31,037 nt of DNA, from contig SLSQ01000211.1 of the NCBI GenBank assembly GCA_007130355.1, positions 1 to 31,037 on the forward strand, read 5' to 3'. A program made the translations under genes and the position numbers. The stretch is from Trueperaceae bacterium. GTDB taxonomy: Bacteria; Deinococcota; Deinococci; Deinococcales; Trueperaceae. This document shows positions 7,660 through 14,381 of this stretch, piece after piece; position 1 is the stretch's first letter; each line of letters begins with the position of its first letter. The notes under the pieces are model-generated. The model ran no database searches and had not been told where the DNA came from. It saw only the letters and a list, made by a program, of their open reading frames with translations.

Positions 7660-9181
7660 GCGGTTCCACTCCTCGGTTCTTGAGTCCGGTGGCGTACTGG
7701 ACGATCTCGTGCTCGGTGAGTTCGTGCTCCTCGAGGATGCCGGTCACCCGGCCCGACCGCATCACCACGACGCGATGGGCGAGGCCGATGACCTCCTGAA
7801 GCTCGCTGGAGATCACCACGACGGCGAGGCCGCTCGCGGCCAGGTCGCGGATCAGGAAGTACATCTCGCGCTTCGTGCCGACGTCGATCCCGCGGGTCGG
7901 TTCGTCCAGGATCACGATCCGCGGCTCGTCGAGCAGGATCTTGGCGACGACCAGCTTCTGCTGGTTGCCGCCCGACAGCTCGGTCGCCCGGGCCTCGACC
8001 CGGCCGGTACGGATGTCGTACGTCTCGATCGCCTCCCGCAACGCTGCGCGCTCGGCGCGTCGGTCGATCAGCGGTCGGGCGAATCGGCGCAGCGCTTGGA
8101 GCGTGAGGTTCGGCGTGAGCGGCATCGACTGGATCAGGCCCTTTCCCTTGCGGTCCTCGGTGAGGTAGGCGAGGCCGTGGCGGTGGGCGTCCTCGTGCCG
8201 TCGGATGCGGACGGGGGCGCCGTTCACGAAGACCTCTCCGCGCGCCGGTCTCAGCCCGAGCAGCCCTTCGAACGTCTCGGTCCGCCCGGCGCCGACCAGG
8301 CCGGCGAAGCCGAGGACCTCGCCGGCGCGCAGTTCGAACGACACGCCTTCCGCGTACCCGGGCACCGTCAGGTTCCGGACGCGGAGGCGTTCGGGCGCGT
8401 CGGGTGCGGGACGCTTGTCGGGGTAGAGGTCGGTCAGCTCGCGGCCGACCATCAGGCGGGCCATCTCGGGCGCGTCGGTGTCGGTCACCGCCTTCGTGGC
8501 GACGTGGTTTCCGTCGCGGAGCACCGTCACGCGATCGGCGATCCGTTCGATCTCGTCGAGCTTGTGCGACACGTAGGCGATGGCGACGCCCGCTTCGCGG
8601 AGCCGTCGGATCAGCGCGAAGAGGACCTCGGTCTCGGTGCCGGTGAGCACGTCGGTCGGTTCGTCCATGAACAGCACCCGCGCGTCGCGGGCGACCGCCT
8701 TGGCGATCTCGATCATCTGCCGTTGGGACACCGCGAGCTGGCGGACCGGCACGTGGAGGTCGACGCGGGTCTCGAGCTGGTCGAGCAGCGCGCGGGCTTC
8801 CCGGTCCATGCGGCGCCGGTCGAGCAGGCCGAAGCGGGTGGTCGGCTCGCGCCCCAGGAAGATGTTGGCGGCGGCGTCGAGATCGTCGACCAGCGCCAGC
8901 TCCTGGTGGATCAGGACCACGCCGGCCGACTCGGCCGGACCGCTGCCGGCGAACCGCGTCGGTCGGCCGTCGAGGAGGATCTCGCCGCCGCTCGGCGCTT
9001 CGTACCCGGAGAGGCACTTCATCAGCGTCGACTTGCCGGCGCCGTTCTCGCCGATGATCGCGTGGACCTCGCCGGAACGCAGGTCGAGGTCGACGCCGTG
9101 CAGGACCTCGATCGGTCCGAACGACTTGCGCAGCTCGCGACAGGCGAGCAGCGGTTTCGGGTCGGGCGTCGTCGCGTCCAT
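7643..9181 (-). CDS. Sugar ABC transporter ATPase with two nucleotide-binding domains, RbsA type
   Basis: A 512-residue duplicated ABC ATPase for a ribose/xylose-class importer. Domain one has Walker A GENGAGKST near residue 44, signature-like LAVSQRQMIEIAKA, and Walker B VLFMDEPTD. Domain two has a degenerate P-loop GLVGAGRTE (normal for this family), signature LSGGNQQK, and Walker B VILDEPTRGID. One oddity is DEPTDVLTGTE in domain one, where most relatives read DEPTSALT. An AAGGAG ribosome binding site lies just before ATG at 9181. It is the first gene of the seven-gene sugar operon and is divergent from the ROK repressor gene; the shared 170-base intergenic region is the obvious control point. 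Confidence 0.95.
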   Translation of the reverse strand: MDATTPDPKPLLACRELRKSFGPIEVLHGVDLDLRSGEVHAIIGENGAGKSTLMKCLSGYEAPSGGEILLDGRPTRFAGSGPAESAGVVLIHQELALVDDLDAAANIFLGREPTTRFGLLDRRRMDREARALLDQLETRVDLHVPVRQLAVSQRQMIEIAKAVARDARVLFMDEPTDVLTGTETEVLFALIRRLREAGVAIAYVSHKLDEIERIADRVTVLRDGNHVATKAVTDTDAPEMARLMVGRELTDLYPDKRPAPDAPERLRVRNLTVPGYAEGVSFELRAGEVLGFAGLVGAGRTETFEGLLGLRPARGEVFVNGAPVRIRRHEDAHRHGLAYLTEDRKGKGLIQSMPLTPNLTLQALRRFARPLIDRRAERAALREAIETYDIRTGRVEARATELSGGNQQKLVVAKILLDEPRIVILDEPTRGIDVGTKREMYFLIRDLAASGLAVVVISSELQEVIGLAHRVVVMRSGRVTGILEEHELTEHEIVQYATGLKNRGVEPHEHAA

Positions 9182-9220
9182 GATCTCCTTACGGGGGAGC
9201 GGGGCGTCTGGGCCGGCGCG

Positions 9221-9257
9221 AAATAGAATTGACTATCGAACTAAAAGCGAGCATACT
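9221..9257 (+). promoter_or_regulatory. Divergent control region: rightward promoter and AT-rich candidate operator
   Basis: In a very GC-rich window this short stretch is strikingly AT-rich. On the plus strand TTGACT (9229-9234) and CATACT (9252-9257) are 17 bases apart, a good sigma-70-type promoter for the ROK gene. On the minus strand the same stretch could supply a weaker promoter (CTTTTA and TATTTC, 16 bases apart) for the ABC operon. A repressor bound here would control both directions, the usual plan for XylR-type ROK repressors. I see no perfect palindrome, so the operator itself is inferred. Confidence 0.65.
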
Positions 9258-9351
9258 GCCGCCATCGCGACGCGTCAACGGTCGGACGTCCCTCCTCGGA
9301 CGGCGCCGCACCGGGGATGCGTCGCGGAAGGGAAAGGGGGGAGGTCCGACG

Positions 9352-10545
9352 ATGCCGCGTGGTCCCCGCGTCAATCCCGCGCTGATCCGTCAGGTCAACA
9401 CCGCCCGCGTCTTTCACGCCGTGCGGCGCGAACCGGGCGCGTCGCAACGTCGCGTCGCCGAACGCACCGGCCTCGACAAAGCCACCGTCTCGACCGTGGT
9501 CGCGGCCCTGGTCGCCGACGGACTCCTGGAGCGGGGCGAACCGGTCGCCTCCGGCCGCCGCGGCCGCCCGGAACGGGCGCTGCACGTCGGCCGGTCCGCC
9601 GGCATCCTGATCGGCGCTCGGCTCGAGCCCGGTTCGATCCGCCTGCTCGCCGCGACGCTGACGGGTGGACCGCTGGCCACCCTCGAACTCCCGGGCGAAC
9701 GCGACCCCGGCCGCGCCCTCGATGCGCTGGTCGACGGCATCGGCCGGATCATCGCCCGTGCGGGCCGCGAACCGTCCTCGATCCGCGCCGTCGGCGTGGG
9801 GGTGCCCGCCCTCTTCGACCGGGAGGGCCGGCTCCGTCTCGCGCCCAACCTCCGCTGGCGCGACGTGGCGGTCGGCTCGGTGCTGACCGAACGGATCCGC
9901 GCCCCGGTCTACGTCGACAACGACACCAAGGCGGCCGGACTGGCCGAACTCCTGTTCGGCCCGGATCCGGACGTGCAGGACCTCCTCGTGCTCGCCGGAC
10001 ACTCGGGGATCGGCGGCGCGCTGTACCTGGGAGGCCGCCTGTACCGTGGCCACGACGGGTTCGCCGGCGAGGTCGGCCACATGAAGGTCCGCCGTGGCGG
10101 ACGCCTGTGCGGGTGCGGCGGACGCGGCTGCCTCGAGGCGTACCTCTCCGAAGCGGCGCTCCTCGGCGCCGCCCGCGAGCGCGGCCTGAACGTCCGCGAC
10201 CTCGAGGCGCTGGCCGCGGCCGACGACGCCGGCGACGCCCGCGCCCGGGAGGTCCTGCACGAGGCGGGCGAGGTCCTGGGCGACGCCTGCGCCGATCTGG
10301 TCAACCTGCTCAACCCGGAGCGGATCGTGCTCGGCGGTACCTTCGCCGTCGCCGCGGCCCGGATGCGGCAGGAGATCGAAGCCGCCCTGGATCGCGACGC
10401 CCTCGACCCGCCGCGCCGGAGCTGCGAGGTGCGCCTCTCCGCCTTCGGCGCCGACGCCGTGACGATGGGCGGCGTGGCGCTCGCCCTCGAAGGGTTCCTC
10501 TCCCTCCCGGAGTGGATGATCGCCCGCGAGTTCGGTCGGGCCTGA
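9352..10545 (+). CDS. ROK-family transcriptional repressor, XylR-like
   Basis: A 397-residue protein with an N-terminal winged helix-turn-helix (about residues 15-65, including ASQRRVAERTGLDKATVST) followed by a ROK sugar-kinase-like domain. The ROK zinc site is visible: His in GEVGHMKV and the cluster C-G-C-G-G-R-G-C-L-E. VYVDNDTKAAG holds the usual sugar-contacting Asp. Members bind a sugar and release DNA; divergent placement beside xylA/xylB suggests repression relieved by xylose or a related sugar. ATG at 9352 follows a GGGGGAGG ribosome binding site. A TTG further upstream at 9229 is in frame but coincides with the -35 box, so it is rejected. Confidence 0.9.
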   Translation: MPRGPRVNPALIRQVNTARVFHAVRREPGASQRRVAERTGLDKATVSTVVAALVADGLLERGEPVASGRRGRPERALHVGRSAGILIGARLEPGSIRLLAATLTGGPLATLELPGERDPGRALDALVDGIGRIIARAGREPSSIRAVGVGVPALFDREGRLRLAPNLRWRDVAVGSVLTERIRAPVYVDNDTKAAGLAELLFGPDPDVQDLLVLAGHSGIGGALYLGGRLYRGHDGFAGEVGHMKVRRGGRLCGCGGRGCLEAYLSEAALLGAARERGLNVRDLEALAAADDAGDARAREVLHEAGEVLGDACADLVNLLNPERIVLGGTFAVAAARMRQEIEAALDRDALDPPRRSCEVRLSAFGADAVTMGGVALALEGFLSLPEWMIAREFGRA

Positions 10546-10640
10546 GCGGACTCGGGTAGCATCCGACACGAATCGAACGGCGCGCCCGCCGTCGTGCGCG
10601 GGCCCGCGTCCGCGCCACCGTCCCCAGGGAGGCGACCCAC

Positions 10641-11720
10641 GTGACCCCACGCCCGCGACCGAAGCGACCGCGCGCCGGCATCGTCGGCACCGGCGGCATT
10701 TCGCAGCTCCACCTGGACGGCCACCGCGCCGCCGGCGCCGACGTCGTCGCGATCTGCGACGCCGACCCCGGTACCCTGGCGGAACGGGCCGAAGCCTGGA
10801 ACGTCCCGGCGGCGTACGAGGACGCCGCCCGGATGTTTCGGGAGGCCGAACTGGACGTCGTCAGCATCGCCACGCCCGTCTCGACCCACCACGACCTGGT
10901 GCGGGCCGCCGCCGCGGCCGGCGTGCACGTTCTGTGCGAGAAGCCGATCGCGCTCGACCTGGACCAGGCGCGGTCGATGATCGTCGCCTGCGAGCGGGCC
11001 GGCGTGGTCCTCCAGATCGGCCACCAGCTGCGGTCCGACGGCGCCGTGGCGCACGCCCGTCGGCTCGTCGACGCGGGAACGATCGGCGAGGTGAGCTACG
11101 TCCGGCTACGGCAGGCGCACGACTGGGGCGGCGCCGACGCCGTCCGGCCCAGCTTCGCGACGCGCGCGACGGGCGGCGGTGGGACCCTCCTCGACAACGG
11201 TTGTCACCTGATGGACCTCGCCCGGTACTTCGCCGGCGACGTCGACGAGGTGTTCGCGCGGGTCGCCACCCGCCGCTGGCCGATCGAGCTCGAGGACACC
11301 GCCCACGTGTCGCTCCGCTTCGCGTCCGGAGCGCTCGGCGCGATCGAGGCGTCGTGGACCGCGACCGGTTGGGAGGAGGGCTTCTGGATCTACGGCACGC
11401 GCGGGTCGCTCGAGTGGACGAACCGCCACCAGGAGCCGGTCCTGCGGCACGCCTTCCGCGACTCGCCCGGCACCACCTGGGACGGGACCGACGTCGCGAC
11501 CGTCGCCTACGCCGGCGAGCGCGCCCACACCCGGCAGATCCGTGCCTTCCACGCCGCCGTGCGCGACGAGGGGGAGAACCCGTGCACCGGGGAGGACGGC
11601 CTGGAGGCGGTGCGGTTGGTGCTGGCCGCCTACGATTCGGCGAGCCGCGGCCGGCCGCTGCGCCTAGGGGAAGAGTCGACCGATCTGGCGCACGCCTTCG
11701 AAGGGATCGTCACGCCGTAG
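10641..11720 (+). CDS. Second Gfo/Idh/MocA-family dehydrogenase
   Basis: A 359-residue NAD(P)-dependent oxidoreductase with a normal Rossmann loop (AGIVGTGGISQLHL), the canonical E-K-P motif in LCEKPIALD, and the catalytic region LLDNGCHLMDL (DxGxHxxD). It is only distantly similar to the dehydrogenase at 3397-4545, so it is not a recent duplicate. GTG at 10641 follows an AGGGAGG ribosome binding site. It lies 95 bases behind the ROK gene on the same strand; a TAGCAT box at 10557-10562 could be its own promoter. It probably shares the sugar regulon and may reverse or extend the chemistry of the first dehydrogenase. Substrate unknown. Confidence 0.9.
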   Translation: MTPRPRPKRPRAGIVGTGGISQLHLDGHRAAGADVVAICDADPGTLAERAEAWNVPAAYEDAARMFREAELDVVSIATPVSTHHDLVRAAAAAGVHVLCEKPIALDLDQARSMIVACERAGVVLQIGHQLRSDGAVAHARRLVDAGTIGEVSYVRLRQAHDWGGADAVRPSFATRATGGGGTLLDNGCHLMDLARYFAGDVDEVFARVATRRWPIELEDTAHVSLRFASGALGAIEASWTATGWEEGFWIYGTRGSLEWTNRHQEPVLRHAFRDSPGTTWDGTDVATVAYAGERAHTRQIRAFHAAVRDEGENPCTGEDGLEAVRLVLAAYDSASRGRPLRLGEESTDLAHAFEGIVTP

Positions 11721-11766
11721 GCGCCCGCCCGCCCGGCCGGCCCGAGCCGGCCGGGCGGGCGGGCGC
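11721..11766. terminator. Perfect 21-base-pair hairpin between convergent genes
   Basis: 11721-11741 is fully complementary to 11746-11766, leaving a four-base loop CCGA. The stem is all G and C. It begins immediately after the stop of the rightward dehydrogenase gene and ends one base before the stop of the leftward MazG-like gene, so it fills the whole intergenic space and can serve both directions. There is no T-run. Confidence 0.85.
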
Positions 11767-11767
11767 T

Positions 11768-12106
11768 TCAGCGGTCGTCGCCCGAGCCGTGCAGCGTCCC
11801 GCGCTCGGCGCGGTCGGCGAGCTTCGCGACGTTCCGCTCCGCCACCGTCCGCAGGTCGACGCCCAGGTCGGCCGCCACGCTCGCGACGTACCAGAGCACG
11901 TCGCCGAGCTCGCGCACCAGGTCGTCGCGCACCTCCTCGGGTAGTTCATGGCCCGGCGACCAGCCACGGTCCCGCATCGCCTTCCCGAGCTTCTCGGAGA
12001 CCTCGCCCGCCTCGCCGGACAGCTTCAGGACGGGGTAGAGCAGTTTCGCGTCCTCCGGGTAGAGGGCGGTGGCACGGGCGCGGCGTTGGTACGCGTTCAG
12101 GTCCAT
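11768..12106 (-). CDS. MazG-like nucleotide pyrophosphohydrolase
   Basis: A small all-alpha protein of 112 residues. The metal-binding pattern of the MazG/dUTPase superfamily is present: LSGEAGEVSEKLGKA supplies the E-x-x-E pair and DLVRELGDVLWYV the E-x-x-D pair. Relatives hydrolyse non-canonical or surplus NTPs to NMP and pyrophosphate; the exact nucleotide is unknown. ATG at 12106 is chosen because a TACCGT box (12112-12117) lies five bases upstream, the leaderless arrangement seen elsewhere in the window; an upstream in-frame start would overlap that box. It is divergent from the EAL-domain gene. Confidence 0.85.
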   Translation of the reverse strand: MDLNAYQRRARATALYPEDAKLLYPVLKLSGEAGEVSEKLGKAMRDRGWSPGHELPEEVRDDLVRELGDVLWYVASVAADLGVDLRTVAERNVAKLADRAERGTLHGSGDDR

Positions 12107-12168
12107 GCCCGACGGTACCGCGCGCACGGCTCGGGGTCGGGGGCGCGCGAGCGACGGCGTGCGCGCGA

Positions 12169-12198
12169 TGGACAGCGGTCGTCGGGAACGGGTACCCT
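12169..12198 (+). promoter_or_regulatory. Leaderless promoter of the EAL-domain gene
   Basis: TGGACA (12169-12174) and TACCCT (12193-12198) are 18 bases apart. The -10 box ends seven bases before the GTG start, so transcription should begin at or very near the start codon. No Shine-Dalgarno sequence is present. Confidence 0.7.
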
Positions 12199-12205
12199 AC
12201 CGCCC

Positions 12206-12967
12206 GTGCCCGCCGTGAACGACCCGAACGCCTGCGCCCGCTGCGCCGACGCCGGCGAGTTGGGCTTCGAGATCTCCATGGCGTTCCAACCGATCGTCGA
12301 TCTTCCGTCCGGCACGCCCGTCGCCTACGAGGCGTTGGTCCGCGGGCCCGAGGGCCAAGGCGCCGGCTGGGTGTTCGAACGGGTGTCCGAGGGGACGCAG
12401 TATCGCTTCGACCAGAACTGCCGCACCGTCGCGATCCGGACGGCCGCGGAGTTGAACCTCCCGTGCGCGCTGCACATCAACTTCCTGCCGAACGCCGTCT
12501 ACCACCCGGAACGCTGCCTGCGCACGACGCTCGCCGCCGCGAGCCGCCACGCCTTCCCCACCGATCGCATCGTCTTCGAACTCACCGAGGGGGAACGCGT
12601 CGCGGACAAGGGCCACATGCGCGACATCGTCGAGCACTACCAGAGCCGCGGGTTCCGCACCGCGATCGACGACTTCGGCGCCGGCTACGCCGGCCTGAAC
12701 CTGCTCGCGGCGTTCCAGACCGACTTCGTGAAGATCGACATGGAGTTGATCCGCGACCTGCCGGCCGACCCCGCGCGACGGACGATCGTCGCAGGCATCG
12801 TCCGCATCTGCGCCGACCTCGGGATCGAGGTGATCGCCGAGGGGATCGAGTCGACGGGCGAACGCGACGTGCTCCTGGACCTGGGCGTGACGCGCCAGCA
12901 GGGGTACCTGTTCGCGAAGCCGGCCCTGGGCGCCCTGCCCGCGGTCGATCCCGACGCGCTGCCCTGA
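12206..12967 (+). CDS. Stand-alone EAL-domain c-di-GMP phosphodiesterase
   Basis: A 253-residue cytoplasmic protein made almost wholly of an EAL domain, predicted to cleave c-di-GMP to pGpG. Catalytic motifs look intact: YEALVRG (the E-A-L motif), HINFLPNA (metal-binding Asn), FELTEGE, DDFGAGYAGLNLL, VKIDMEL with the catalytic Lys, VIAEGIES and RQQGYLFAKP. The N-terminus has a C-x-x-C pair (CARC) just before the FEISMAFQPIVD strand, a feature of one EAL subfamily I recall mainly from proteobacteria. No sensor, GGDEF or membrane segment is attached. GTG at 12206 fits the leaderless promoter; a second GTG nine bases later is possible. Confidence 0.92.
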   Translation: MPAVNDPNACARCADAGELGFEISMAFQPIVDLPSGTPVAYEALVRGPEGQGAGWVFERVSEGTQYRFDQNCRTVAIRTAAELNLPCALHINFLPNAVYHPERCLRTTLAAASRHAFPTDRIVFELTEGERVADKGHMRDIVEHYQSRGFRTAIDDFGAGYAGLNLLAAFQTDFVKIDMELIRDLPADPARRTIVAGIVRICADLGIEVIAEGIESTGERDVLLDLGVTRQQGYLFAKPALGALPAVDPDALP

Positions 12968-13009
12968 CCCGGACCTGAACCGGTCCCGAGTCGCGCGCAG
13001 CGCCGGCTC

Positions 13010-13038
13010 TTGAGTCCGCCGGCGGTCCGTGCTAGGCT
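13010..13038 (+). promoter_or_regulatory. Promoter of tRNA-Asn
   Basis: TTGAGT (13010-13015) and TAGGCT (13033-13038) are 17 bases apart and lie 29 bases before the tRNA, a good sigma-70-type promoter for a stable RNA. Confidence 0.8.
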
Positions 13039-13067
13039 CTTCGTCGCCCGCTTCGTTCGGGTCTCGG

Positions 13068-13142
13068 TCGGCGGTAGCTCAGTGGTAGAGCGATCGGCTG
13101 TTAACCGATTGGTCGTAGGTTCGAATCCTACCCGCCGAGCCA
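13068..13142 (+). tRNA. tRNA-Asn (anticodon GTT)
   Basis: All four arms fold: acceptor TCGGCGG with CCGCCGA, D arm GCTC/GAGC, anticodon stem ATCGG/CCGAT with loop CTGTTAA (anticodon at 13100-13102), and T stem GTAGG/CCTAC with loop TTCGAAT. G is the discriminator base and CCA is encoded. It has its own promoter and terminator. Confidence 0.97.
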
Positions 13143-13148
13143 ACCTAG

Positions 13149-13176
13149 CGCGCCGCTCCGGAACCGGAGCGGCGCG
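13149..13176 (+). terminator. Terminator hairpin of tRNA-Asn
   Basis: A GC-rich inverted repeat (13149-13161 with 13164-13176) starts seven bases after the tRNA CCA end and is followed by TTCGTTCG. It fits a Rho-independent terminator with a weak T-tract. Confidence 0.75.
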
Positions 13177-13202
13177 TTCGTTCGTCACCGGTTCGGTCGG
13201 AC

Positions 13203-13916
13203 CTAGCCGCCCAGACGCACTCGCGACCCGTCGGTAGCCAGGCGGAACGTGGCCGTGAAGCCGTGGACCGCGGGCTCGGCGTCGACGCGGATCTCGACGT
13301 CCAAATGGCCGCGGTTCGGCGTGTTCCCGTCGTCGATCGCCAGGATGTCCACCAGCGTGCGGAGGTCGTCCGGATCGGTGGCGCGCACCTGGACGGGAGA
13401 GTCGGGACCGACCGTCGCGCGGTAGGTGCAGCCGTCCGCGTCGCACGACTCCTTGTCGAACGCGACGTTCCAGTCGGTCGCGGAGCCGCCGAACGTGACC
13501 GGACCGTGGTCGTCGTCTTCGATGCTGACGTTCATCCACAGGCCGGTCACGGTCACGGTGTCCGGGTAGTCGCCCTCCGTCGTCCCGTCCGGCCCCTCGA
13601 CGCGCACGCGCGGATCGAGCACCACCGGCGTCGTGAAGCTGGCGATCGAGAAGCCGCGCAGGTCGTCCCGGCTCAGCATGTCGTCGAACGCCAACGGAAA
13701 GCGTGCACCGAGGTAGGAGACCGCGGCGGGCGCGAGGCGTTCGCTGCCGAGTTCGCCACGGACCTCGGCGCCGTCGATCCCCATCGGATCGCCGACCTCG
13801 ATCGGTGGCACGAACGTAGCGACCAGGCCGCACGCGGCCAGGAGCGAAGCGAGCGCTGCGCCGACGACGGCGAGGCGGACGGGGCGAGGGCGGGTAGGGA
13901 CGGGATCGTGCGACAT
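13203..13916 (-). CDS. Predicted lipoprotein of unknown function
   Basis: A 237-residue protein with a basic N-terminus, a hydrophobic stretch and a lipobox L-L-A-A-C near residue 29, so it is probably exported and lipid-anchored. The mature part is acidic and beta-rich in look, with phrases such as PVVLDPRVRVEGPDG and DTVTVTGLWMNVSIED; two Cys near each other (ESCDADGC) may form a disulfide. I do not recognise a known domain. ATG at 13916 follows a GAGGAGG ribosome binding site. Its 3' end lies 26 bases past the tRNA-Asn terminator on the other strand. No functional link to neighbours is evident. Confidence 0.8.
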   Translation of the reverse strand: MSHDPVPTRPRPVRLAVVGAALASLLAACGLVATFVPPIEVGDPMGIDGAEVRGELGSERLAPAAVSYLGARFPLAFDDMLSRDDLRGFSIASFTTPVVLDPRVRVEGPDGTTEGDYPDTVTVTGLWMNVSIEDDDHGPVTFGGSATDWNVAFDKESCDADGCTYRATVGPDSPVQVRATDPDDLRTLVDILAIDDGNTPNRGHLDVEIRVDAEPAVHGFTATFRLATDGSRVRLGG

Positions 13917-14028
13917 GGCAGCCTCCTCAGGGCGAGCGCGGGCGGAAGCGTGGCCCGCGATGCCTGCGATGGTACGACGCGGGCCGGCCCGAACCCGCGG
14001 ACTCGCCCTGGTCGGTCCGCACCGCGAC

Positions 14029-14322
14029 CTACTCGCCCCGCTCCGCCGCCCGTTTCCGCATCGCGCCCAGCGGGTTCGCGACGGCGTGCCGTGCCGCCGC
14101 CCAGGCCCGTTTTCGGTCGTGTTCCTCGGGATCGAGGCCGGTGTCGTCCAGGTCGGCGTAGTGCACCACCTGGTCTTCGTTCGCGGCGAGCACCTGGTTC
14201 AGCACGGCGTGCAACGAGTCGCGGACCGCGAGGCCTTCGCGGAGCATGTCCTGCATCTCGAGCACGCGGTCCACGAGCTCCGCGTGCGTCATCGCTTCGA
14301 GTTCGGTGCGGCTGCGTTGCAT
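14029..14322 (-). CDS. Small helical protein of unknown function
   Basis: A 97-residue charged protein, mainly predicted helical, starting MQRSRTELEAMTHAELVDRV and ending with a basic stretch (MRKRAAERGE). It has no membrane segment, no signal and no motif I recognise. ATG at 14322 follows a GGGAGGA ribosome binding site; a start six codons upstream would lie over that site. A TAGAGT box at 14339-14344 on the minus strand may be its -10. It is divergent from the amidase gene. Confidence 0.65.
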   Translation of the reverse strand: MQRSRTELEAMTHAELVDRVLEMQDMLREGLAVRDSLHAVLNQVLAANEDQVVHYADLDDTGLDPEEHDRKRAWAAARHAVANPLGAMRKRAAERGE

Positions 14323-14369
14323 GCGTCCTCCCGGCGACACTCTACCCGTTCGCGTTCCGGCCCTCCCGG

Positions 14370-14375
14370 TAGCAT
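14370..14375 (+). promoter_or_regulatory. Leaderless -10 box of the amidase gene
   Basis: TAGCAT ends six bases before the amidase ATG and no ribosome binding site is present. No good -35 hexamer can be seen. Confidence 0.5.
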
Positions 14376-14381
14376 GCGGGC

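Noticed and set aside
9229..9351. N-terminal extension of the ROK protein from an in-frame TTG at 9229.
   Set aside because: The TTG is the -35 box of a good promoter, and the extension reads as non-protein-like. ATG at 9352 has a proper ribosome binding site.
13068..13142. tRNA-Asn as attachment site of an integrated element.
   Set aside because: No integrase, no repeat of the tRNA 3' end and no change in base composition were seen in the flanking genes.
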